7,697 nucleotides of DNA from an uncultured Leuconostoc sp. (lineage in GTDB: Bacteria > Bacillota > Bacilli > Lactobacillales > Lactobacillaceae). Numbering within the stretch: the stretch's first letter is position 1; each line of letters begins with the position of its first letter. Shown piece by piece: positions 1 through 4,112 of the stretch. A model generated the notes under the pieces. That model made no database searches. It worked only from the letters and a program-made list of their open reading frames with translations, and was not told where the DNA came from. The translations under genes were made by a program, and so were the position numbers. The stretch covers positions 1-7,697 of the forward strand of contig NZ_CAMJRK010000073.1 in assembly GCF_946222815.1 (NCBI RefSeq), written 5' to 3'.

Positions 1-115
1 CTTCTGATCCATTATGGAATTCTGTACGATTGCCATTATTATCGAAACCAACAAGACTGTCGCCGTTTACGGTGTATTTGGATACATGATTATCAATCAT
101 TAAATGAAAACGCAT
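1..115 (-). CDS. Small leftward hypothetical protein, C-terminus beyond the window
   Basis: The minus strand has an ATG at 115 and an open frame of 38 codons without a stop down to the window edge, so the gene is cut at its 3' end. A good ribosome binding site (AAAGGA) lies about nine bases upstream of the ATG, on the plus strand around 124-131. The protein starts MRFHLMIDNHVSKYTVNGDS and continues with VGFDNNGNRTEF; the alternating polar and hydrophobic residues suggest beta strands. I recognise no family. It is divergent from the small gene at 198, so the 82 bases between them should hold promoters for one or both. I see only weak candidates there, such as TTGAAA and TAGTAA about 16 bases apart on the minus strand. 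Confidence 0.6.
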   Translation of the reverse strand, partial: MRFHLMIDNHVSKYTVNGDSLVGFDNNGNRTEFHNGSE

Positions 116-197
116 AGTATTTTTTCCTTTCAATTTACTAGGCAAACTAGCCAGTATTTCAAGGATAGCATAAAACAAAAAAGAGGAGGTTAGCGAG

Positions 198-320
198 ATG
201 CATCATTATTTAACAAAATATGAAGAAGATGGGGTTCGATATGCTGAATCATGGATACAAATAAATTTCTTACAGTGGTATTGGATATTTAGTCATAAAA
301 AAATACGACTAACGCGATAG
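198..320 (+). CDS. 40-residue hypothetical protein rich in aromatic residues
   Basis: This short gene begins at ATG 198 behind a near-perfect ribosome binding site (AGGAGGT at 184-190, spacing seven) and ends at TAG 318-320. The protein starts MHHYLTKYEEDGVRYAESWI, continues through a tryptophan- and tyrosine-rich stretch (FLQWYWIF) and ends in a basic tail (KKIRLTR). The pattern of an acidic YEEDG.RYAESW part followed by an aromatic core and lysines resembles small proteins I recall from the lysogeny region of lactic acid bacterial phages, but I know no function for them. No signal peptide or full membrane segment is evident. It is convergent with the YjzC-like gene, and its last codons lie inside that gene's terminator. 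It is real with fair confidence because of the strong ribosome binding site; its role is unknown. Confidence 0.65.
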   Translation: MHHYLTKYEEDGVRYAESWIQINFLQWYWIFSHKKIRLTR

Positions 321-328
321 CCGTATTT
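297..328 (-). terminator. Intrinsic terminator of the leftward yjzC-like gene
   Basis: Bases 301-311 and 318-328 form an inverted repeat. Read on the minus strand, it folds into an 11-bp stem containing one G-U wobble and a six-base loop, followed directly by seven Ts (plus-strand A-run 297-303). On the plus strand the same stem has an A-C mismatch and no U tract, so termination is directed leftward. It sits five bases past the stop of the YjzC-like gene and overlaps the last codons of the convergent 40-residue gene. Confidence 0.85.
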
Positions 329-332
329 AATA

Positions 333-494
333 CTACTTTGTCCACTTATTGCCTTTTTTAGTCGTAGGAGGTAAGCGATCGCCTGGATCAATTGTTGCGT
401 GTTTTGGTTTAGAAACTGAACCACCACGTGGACCAACTTCGTGATATTTTCCAGGTTGTTGATTATCTGTACCAGGTTTAATCAAGTTTGACAT
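333..494 (-). CDS. YjzC-family small protein
   Basis: A 53-residue protein is encoded leftward from ATG 494 to TAG 333, behind AAAGGAG (510-504), nine bases upstream of the start. It has the layout of the YjzC family described in Bacillus: an N-terminal KPGT segment, a central GKYHEVGPRGG turn-rich stretch, a short DPGDRLPPT segment and a C-terminal W-T-K. YjzC proteins are short and hydrophilic and their function is unknown, so no biochemical role is assigned. The gene is the only one transcribed leftward from the 495-632 control region, a place usually held by a CI-type repressor in temperate phages. A strong terminator follows at 297-328, so it is probably monocistronic. Family assignment rests on motif recognition, without a profile search. 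Confidence 0.8.
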   Translation of the reverse strand: MSNLIKPGTDNQQPGKYHEVGPRGGSVSKPKHATIDPGDRLPPTTKKGNKWTK

Positions 495-578
495 ATTCTG
501 ATTCTCCTTTCTTAGTGCAGTGATTTGGATAAACGACTGCTTTCAAATTTGCAAACGTCGCTTCGTAATACTGAATGC

Positions 579-606
579 TTGTAACTACAATTATATTGCT
601 TATAGA
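579..606 (+). promoter_or_regulatory. Rightward early promoter (PR-like)
   Basis: TTGTAA at 579-584 and TATAGA at 601-606 are 16 bases apart, a reasonable sigma-70-type promoter that would start transcription near 613 and serve the XRE gene and the operon behind it. The -35 box lies in a small dyad, TTGTA-ac-TACAA (579-590). The -10 box lies in the spacer of the larger 24-bp dyad at 591-614, so a bound regulator would cover it. This is a prediction by eye. Confidence 0.55.
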
Positions 607-617
607 CAATATAACAA
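590..617 (-). promoter_or_regulatory. Leftward promoter for the yjzC-like gene
   Basis: On the minus strand, TTGTTA (617-612) and a consensus TATAAT (595-590) are 16 bases apart. Transcription would start near 583 and give a leader of about 90 bases before the YjzC-like gene. The boxes interleave with those of the rightward promoter, so RNA polymerase probably cannot occupy both at once, and both overlap the 591-614 dyad. Confidence 0.55.
591..614. promoter_or_regulatory. 24-bp operator-like dyad between divergent promoters
   Basis: TTATATTG (591-598) and CAATATAA (607-614) are perfect 8-bp inverted repeats separated by eight bases, the geometry expected for a dimeric helix-turn-helix repressor of the Cro/CI type. 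The dyad abuts the smaller TTGTA-ac-TACAA dyad at 579-590. It covers the -10 box of the rightward promoter and most of the leftward promoter. A likely ligand is the XRE protein encoded just downstream, though an unseen repressor to the left is equally possible. Confidence 0.65.
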
Positions 618-632
618 GGGCGGTATTGGACC

Positions 633-860
633 TTGACAATCAATCAAAAAATAAACGAACAATTGAATAGCATTAACAAAACGTGGTATTGGTTATCAAA
701 AGAATCAGGCATTTCGTTAGGTACGTTATACCCAATTAAGTCGGGTGCCAGAACGCACCCAACGTTTGAAACAATGGAAAAAATAGCTGATGCACTAAAT
801 GTCAGTTTAGATGATTTCAGAACACAAAAAGGAGGAACACATGAAAACAAGAATGATTAA
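633..860 (+). CDS. XRE/Cro-like helix-turn-helix transcriptional regulator
   Basis: This 75-residue protein carries a single helix-turn-helix of the Cro/C1 (XRE) type over roughly residues 16-60. The motif includes WYWLSKESGISLGTLYPIKS, then PTFETMEKIADALNVSLDDF, the usual ending of the five-helix fold. It has no dimerisation or peptidase domain, so it fits a Cro-like or small accessory regulator rather than a full CI. The chosen start is TTG 633, because AAGGGCGGT (616-624) lies eight bases upstream and no better in-frame ATG follows before the domain. It is the first gene behind the divergent control region and probably binds the dyad at 591-614, which is an inference. Its 3' end overlaps the next gene by 20 bases, so translation is likely coupled. 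Confidence 0.82.
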   Translation: MTINQKINEQLNSINKTWYWLSKESGISLGTLYPIKSGARTHPTFETMEKIADALNVSLDDFRTQKGGTHENKND

Positions 861-1074
861 TGATGTGGTTTCAAATCACCTTGTTGCTGATTACTGGGTG
901 TTACGTCGATTTGGCGTAACGCAGGAAAAGTTGGCTAAAGAATTCAATACGGATAAGCCTAGCATTAGCCGTGCTATAAACGGCAACATTGAACGACCAT
1001 ATCAAAAAGAATTGCAGACGAAGTTACGTAAATATTTTAACGACGTTAAGTTGGAGTATGGATTGAATGAATAG
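841..1074 (+). CDS. Small helix-turn-helix DNA-binding protein
   Basis: A 77-residue protein starts at ATG 841, preceded by AAAGGAGG (828-835) at about five bases; an in-frame ATG at 811 lies inside the upstream gene and has no comparable site. Residues 26-49 (VTQEKLAKEFNTDKPSISRA and on to NGN) form a clear helix-turn-helix with a recognition-helix-like SISRAI. A basic amphipathic C-terminal helix follows (KELQTKLRKYF). The XRE-like upstream gene overlaps it, so the pair forms a translationally coupled set of two small regulators. A role as a second early regulator is plausible, but the sequence does not show its target. It could also act as a Cro in place of the upstream protein. Confidence 0.75.
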   Translation: MKTRMINDVVSNHLVADYWVLRRFGVTQEKLAKEFNTDKPSISRAINGNIERPYQKELQTKLRKYFNDVKLEYGLNE

Positions 1075-1086
1075 GGAGAAGATAGT

Positions 1087-1350
1087 ATGGCAAAAGGTTT
1101 TGAACTAACAGAAGAGCGCAAGCAGCAAATAAAAACATACAACGAAATAGGGTGGCCTGCTTCATTAACGATGTCAACTCTTGAGTTATACGAACAAATG
1201 AACATTGGTACAATACGAACTCATTTCTTAAGCAGACCTGATGCACCATACTTTAAATTTGACTTGCGCGGTGGTGTCGTACCTAGACTGGCATGGGAAA
1301 AATTCAAAGCCTGTGTCAGCGTGGGCAAAAACTATGAAGGAGATTTGTGA
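1087..1350 (+). CDS. Early hypothetical protein, possible small DNA-binding protein
   Basis: An 87-residue protein starts at ATG 1087 after GGGAGAA (1074-1080), seven bases upstream. An N-terminal charged helix (LTEERKQQIKTYNEIG) is followed by SLTMSTLELYEQMNIGTIRT, then PDAPYFKFDLRGG and RLAWEKFKA. The succession of a tyrosine-rich helical pair, a short PYFKF strand, an R-G-G turn and a W-E-K-F helix is reminiscent of the winged-helix layout of AlpA/Xis-like excisionases, and this position just behind the cro-like genes is a common one for such proteins. The similarity is weak and I do not name a family. The stop codon overlaps the ATG of the next gene (TGATG, 1348-1352), so the two are probably translated together. 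Confidence 0.7.
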   Translation: MAKGFELTEERKQQIKTYNEIGWPASLTMSTLELYEQMNIGTIRTHFLSRPDAPYFKFDLRGGVVPRLAWEKFKACVSVGKNYEGDL

Positions 1351-1520
1351 TGTCAATATTGATGATAAATGCATTACAAGCGGAAACAGAACACTGGTTA
1401 CATGAAAATAGGCTCACACGTTTTTTCCATGGCGTTGCTAGTGAAGTGATTGATGGCAAGTTATATCTACTCAGCGGTAACACCTTAGCCGAATTACAGA
1501 TGTATGGCTGGATTGAATGA
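1350..1520 (+). CDS. 56-residue hypothetical protein
   Basis: ATG 1350 overlaps the previous stop and has GAAGGAGAT (1336-1344) at a good distance. The frame runs to TGA 1518-1520. The protein starts MSILMINALQAETEHWLHEN, with an amphipathic helix, followed by RLTRFFHGVASEVIDGKLYL, a probable strand, and ends TLAELQMYGWIE. I recognise no family. It is the last gene before the 117-base non-coding gap with the two hairpins. The small size, the coupled start and the strong ribosome binding site support it as a real early phage gene; its function cannot be inferred. Confidence 0.65.
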   Translation: MSILMINALQAETEHWLHENRLTRFFHGVASEVIDGKLYLLSGNTLAELQMYGWIE

Positions 1521-1532
1521 ATACAGTAACAG

Positions 1533-1573
1533 CAAACAAAAAGAGCGTTCAAGGCTGCAATCCCTGAACGCTC
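1533..1573 (-). terminator. Intrinsic terminator pointing leftward
   Basis: GAGCGTTCA (1543-1551) and TGAACGCTC (1565-1573) form a perfect 9-bp stem, lengthened on the minus strand by a G-U pair and two G-C pairs. The minus strand continues into TTTTTGTTTG. On the plus strand the inner part has an A-C mismatch and the next T run is over ten bases away, so rightward termination would be weak. This should leave the rightward operon readable while stopping leftward transcription. Confidence 0.75.
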
Positions 1574-1604
1574 GGCATAAATAATTTTTCTCAAAATTTA
1601 TGCC
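1574..1604. repeat. Second hairpin, abutting the terminator
   Basis: GGCATAAAT (1574-1582) and ATTTATGCC (1596-1604) are perfect inverted repeats around a 13-base loop that is T-rich then A-rich. The hairpin spans 31 bases and touches the 31-base hairpin at 1543-1573 with no gap. On the plus strand it is followed by TTTATCTTAT, so it could act as a weak rightward terminator or attenuator; on the minus strand it would be the 5' hairpin of the proposed small RNA. Confidence 0.6.
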
Positions 1605-1607
1605 TTT

Positions 1608-1637
1608 ATCTTATCAAGAAAGCATGAGGTATGTCAA
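1608..1637 (-). promoter_or_regulatory. Leftward promoter with consensus -35 and extended -10
   Basis: The minus strand reads a perfect TTGACA (1637-1632), 18 bases, then TAAGAT (1613-1608) preceded by TGA, the extended -10 motif. Transcription would begin near 1604-1600, at the foot of the 1574-1604 hairpin. It overlaps the ribosome binding site and start codon of the DUF1351 gene on the other strand, so polymerase loading here would collide with rightward transcription. Confidence 0.6.
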
Positions 1638-2669
1638 ATGAATGAACTAACACAACCACAGATTGATGTTAAAGAAGGACAAATTGTCTTTAAAAACGTT
1701 GATCAGTTTAAAAAAGACTTTGAACAAATCATACAACGCCGTAGTAACTTCATTGTGACAGAAGAAACATTGCCAGGTTCTAAAAAAGCGCGTGCAGAAT
1801 TGCGTAGTGCAGCAAAAGAATCAGCAGCATGGCGCAGTAAAGTGAAATCAGAATTATTGAAACCGTTTGATGATATTTCTGAAATTGCTACCGCGTATGA
1901 AAAACAAGCAAAAGATGCAGCTGAGGTCATCGACACAGATGTTAAAGTCTTTGATGAAGCCGAGAAGCAAAAACGGCGTGACGGCTTAAATAAATGGTTA
2001 GCTGAACGAGCAAATGAATTAGATATTGATCCTGATATTGAGATTAACGAGAAATGGTTTATTAAAGGCAATTTTAATGGGACCTTACCTAAGCAAGCAT
2101 TTATCGAAGATCACATTGAACCACAATTTGAGCTGTTACTGAAAGCCAAAGAGCAGCGACTTGCTGACACGGTTGCTGTTAGAAATTATGCCGAGAGTAA
2201 GTCATTTGATCCAGAAGGCTACCTTCACACGCTTGATTTTAAAAGTTTAGCTCAAATAATGATGGATATTGATAGTGACGTGATTAAACGCCAAAAGCGT
2301 CAAGAGGCTGCACAAGCGGTTGCGGACATGGAAGCGGAACAAGAACGACAACGCCACGTTAACGAGGTCACAGTCAATGATAAAGTAATTGACACACAAA
2401 CGGGCGAAGTCGTGGCCGAAGTGCCACAGGAGCAACCACAGCCACCAATGCCATCCCCACAAGCTGTATCAAGTGCTGAACAGGTCTTCACGCGAGAAAT
2501 TCATATCAGCACGATTGAAGATATGAATGTACTTGTAAGATTTCTTATGGCGAATGGAGTTAAATTTAATAGCTCATTATCTGCTTCTATAACAGGGAAC
2601 ATTTCAGATATGCAAGCGGTGGCCACGTTCTTAAATGCAAATGACATCGCGTTTAGAGGTGAGTCATGA
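1638..2669 (+). CDS. DUF1351 domain phage protein
   Basis: This 343-residue protein matches the phage DUF1351 type. An N-terminal segment (KEGQIVFKNVDQFKKDFEQI) leads into a long lysine- and alanine-rich helical region with SKKARAELRSAAKESAAWRS and LLKPFDDI around residues 48-79. A further helical, charged section with coiled-coil potential runs to about residue 240, then a proline- and glutamine-rich linker (about 263-275). The C-terminal module (about 285-343) contains two related strand-helix units, DMNVLVRFLMANGVKF and DMQAVATFLNANDIAF, 29 residues apart. The start at ATG 1638 has GAGGT at 1626-1630. DUF1351 genes usually sit beside recombinase or SSB genes, as here, but the biochemical role is not known. 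Its stop overlaps the next start (ATGA). Soluble; no signal or membrane segment. Confidence 0.85.
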   Translation: MNELTQPQIDVKEGQIVFKNVDQFKKDFEQIIQRRSNFIVTEETLPGSKKARAELRSAAKESAAWRSKVKSELLKPFDDISEIATAYEKQAKDAAEVIDTDVKVFDEAEKQKRRDGLNKWLAERANELDIDPDIEINEKWFIKGNFNGTLPKQAFIEDHIEPQFELLLKAKEQRLADTVAVRNYAESKSFDPEGYLHTLDFKSLAQIMMDIDSDVIKRQKRQEAAQAVADMEAEQERQRHVNEVTVNDKVIDTQTGEVVAEVPQEQPQPPMPSPQAVSSAEQVFTREIHISTIEDMNVLVRFLMANGVKFNSSLSASITGNISDMQAVATFLNANDIAFRGES

Positions 2670-3328
2670 GGGTGTATGAGCCGGGTCAAATTGTGACAAT
2701 GGGAAATATGTATTTTATTTATGGTGATGGCGGGACAGGTAAGACAACTTTGGCCAAACAATTAGGAGGCAATAAATTGTTGTTGAGTTTTGATGGGTCG
2801 ACGAACGCTTTAGTTGGTACAAATGATATTCGTGTATTTGCTTATGACCATACAGATGCAGCTACCTTACAAACTCAAGTTTCTATTCATTTGAATGAAG
2901 CAATAGCTAGTGGTGTTTATAGCACGATTATTTTAGATAATATGACCGCATTGCAAAATTGGGTGTTAGAAAATATTGATAATGCCAGTAAAGACAATCG
3001 CCAAAATTATCAAAAGCTACAGTTATGGTTTCGTGACCTGGGGATGTATTTACGTTCATCTGGTTTAACAATTTTGGCCACAGCACATCAAATTGATAAT
3101 GGCACCACAGGATTAGTTGGTGGTGGTCGATACGAAGCGGATATGAATGCGAAAACGTTTAATGCGTTCACCGCACCGTTTGATATTGTTGGCCACATTT
3201 ATAAAGAAAATGGTCAACGATTGATTGACTTGAATACTGAAAAAGGCAACCACGCCAAGAACAGAATTGATGATCGTCTGTTAATCAAAGCAGATGAATT
3301 GATTACAGCAAAGAAAGAGGAAAAGTAA
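2666..3328 (+). CDS. RecA-like AAA ATPase, Sak4-type single-strand annealing recombinase
   Basis: A 220-residue ATPase of the phage nucleotide-binding AAA_24 type. The Walker A motif GDGGTGKT spans residues 20-27 and the Walker B strand STIILD ends at Asp91. The sequence TILATAHQ further on is the expected sensor-like strand. The size equals a bare RecA core without extra domains, as in Sak4 proteins, which are known to anneal single-stranded DNA with help from a partner SSB. The very next gene encodes an SSB-like protein, supporting that assignment. It would act in the cytoplasm on phage DNA ends during recombination-dependent replication. The ATG at 2666 overlaps the previous stop (ATGA) and follows GAGGTGA (2657-2663). 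The alternative reading is a generic phage ATP-binding protein of unknown role. Confidence 0.85.
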   Translation: MRVYEPGQIVTMGNMYFIYGDGGTGKTTLAKQLGGNKLLLSFDGSTNALVGTNDIRVFAYDHTDAATLQTQVSIHLNEAIASGVYSTIILDNMTALQNWVLENIDNASKDNRQNYQKLQLWFRDLGMYLRSSGLTILATAHQIDNGTTGLVGGGRYEADMNAKTFNAFTAPFDIVGHIYKENGQRLIDLNTEKGNHAKNRIDDRLLIKADELITAKKEEK

Positions 3329-4045
3329 ATGGCATTTGGATTTGTAGTAGATAGCAATAACGTTTTAGGACAAATGGTTGAAGAATCAGGTAAGTATAAT
3401 GTGCGTGTGTCTGACACGTCAACAGTGACGACAGCCAAAACTGGTAAGCAAATGGCAGTACTTGATTTTGAAGTCCTAGATGGTGACTATGTCGGCGGCA
3501 AAATTCGTTATGACAATGTGGTCTGGGATGAGACTTCATCAGAAGCTATTGATCGTTCAAAGAAAAGCTTCAACACGATATTAGTCGCTGCTGGTGTACC
3601 AGACGGCACACAGTTAACGGATATGAATCAATACGTTCAAGGATTGGTTGGTCAACAAATGAATGTGTCGGTCGAGTGGGAACAAAATAACAAGGGGCAA
3701 TATAATCTTGCAGTGAAATCTCACAATAAGTTTGATACAACTGGTAGCAAGCCTAGTGGTGTGAAACGACCAGAGGGTGCCATGCTCCCTAATAACACGA
3801 CTGGTTCAGCATTTGGTGCTGCAACTCATGCAACGCAGACACAAGCCACTGGTGCGACATTTGGTGCACCGATAAACCCAGCTAACACAGGATTTGGTGG
3901 GTTCGGACAACAGGCACAGAAACCAGCACCACAACAAGGTGGCTTCACACCTGGTCAAATGTTTGGGCAACAAGCACAAACAGCACCAACATTTGGTGGC
4001 AATGGTCAAGGCATTGAGATTGACGATAAAGACCTACCGTTCTAA
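3329..4045 (+). CDS. DUF669 protein, probable phage single-stranded DNA-binding protein
   Basis: This 238-residue protein begins directly after the ATPase stop, with AAAGAGG at about 3313-3319 as ribosome binding site. The N-terminal part (about residues 1-135) fits the DUF669 family: MAFGFVVDSNNVLGQMVEES, a LDFEVLDGDYVGGKI strand pair and the helix SKKSFNTILVAAGV. Then comes a low-complexity glycine, glutamine, alanine and phenylalanine linker (about 155-225) with two FGQQAQ copies. It ends in IDDKDLPF, the acidic tip that bacterial SSB proteins use to recruit partners. Known SSBs have the same layout of fold, flexible linker and D-D-x-LPF tip, so I infer a single-stranded DNA-binding role. 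It is the likely partner of the adjacent Sak4-like ATPase and may contact host replication and repair enzymes through the tip. Confidence 0.85.
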   Translation: MAFGFVVDSNNVLGQMVEESGKYNVRVSDTSTVTTAKTGKQMAVLDFEVLDGDYVGGKIRYDNVVWDETSSEAIDRSKKSFNTILVAAGVPDGTQLTDMNQYVQGLVGQQMNVSVEWEQNNKGQYNLAVKSHNKFDTTGSKPSGVKRPEGAMLPNNTTGSAFGAATHATQTQATGATFGAPINPANTGFGGFGQQAQKPAPQQGGFTPGQMFGQQAQTAPTFGGNGQGIEIDDKDLPF

Positions 4046-4049
4046 TTTG

Positions 4050-4112
4050 ATGAAACGATGTGGCGTAACCACACAAATGGGTGCGAAGCCCCTTGGAGGA
4101 AAGCATGGCTGA
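4050..4112 (+). other. Possible 20-codon leader peptide and hairpin leader
   Basis: Between the SSB-like gene and the replisome organiser lie two small hairpins: TGTGG-cgtaa-CCACA (4059-4073), and a GGG-T-GC-GAA-GC-CCC structure (4079-4092) that ends one base before the TTGGAGG ribosome binding site (4093-4099). An open frame from ATG 4050 (MKRCGVTTQMGAKPLGGKHG) runs through both hairpins and stops at 4112, overlapping the organiser start by eight bases. It has no good ribosome binding site, so it would depend on reinitiation after the SSB stop at 4043-4045. The hairpins are visible; the peptide and any control function are guesses. Confidence 0.25.

Larger units (their letters stand above)
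1533..1605 (-). ncRNA. Candidate leftward small RNA of about 70 nt with two hairpins
   Basis: Read on the minus strand, a promoter (1637-1608) is followed within a few bases by a 9-bp hairpin (1604-1596 pairing with 1582-1574, 13-base loop). Directly abutting it is a second hairpin (1573-1565 pairing with 1551-1543, extended by a G-U wobble and two G-C pairs around a seven-base loop). The second hairpin runs straight into TTTTTGTTTG (1542-1533), a textbook intrinsic terminator. Start and stop therefore define a transcript of roughly 70 nt with no plausible protein. It is antisense to the leader that precedes the DUF1351 gene but stops short of that gene's ribosome binding site. The existence of the RNA is inference; the promoter, hairpins and U tract are seen directly. 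Confidence 0.55.

Noticed and set aside
633..638. TTGACA at 633-638 as a -35 box
   Set aside because: No acceptable -10 follows at 16-18 bases, and the TTG is better explained as the start codon of the XRE gene behind AAGGGCGGT.
811..840. ATG 811 as the start of the second HTH protein
   Set aside because: It lies inside the upstream XRE gene without a ribosome binding site, whereas AAAGGAGG precedes ATG 841.
1543..1573. The same hairpin as a rightward terminator of the early regulators
   Set aside because: On the plus strand there is no T tract directly after the stem and the inner stem has an A-C mismatch. The leftward orientation fits far better, although partial rightward attenuation cannot be excluded.
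1316..1594. A 92-codon minus-strand frame starting with TTG just downstream of the leftward promoter
   Set aside because: It lies opposite two well-supported genes, is cysteine- and serine-rich in the way of antisense frames, and is cut by the strong leftward terminator at 1533-1573. The only AAAGG-like site is probably upstream of the transcription start.
4081..4104. GTG at 4081 as the start of the replisome organiser
   Set aside because: It has no ribosome binding site, while TTGGAGG is placed correctly for ATG 4105, and the eight extra residues would be encoded by the hairpin leader.
3894..4112. A 72-codon plus-strand frame overlapping the SSB-like gene
   Set aside because: Its N-terminal two thirds are only the shifted reading of the low-complexity Q/G linker DNA. 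Only the last 20 codons (4050-4112) are outside the gene, and these are discussed separately.
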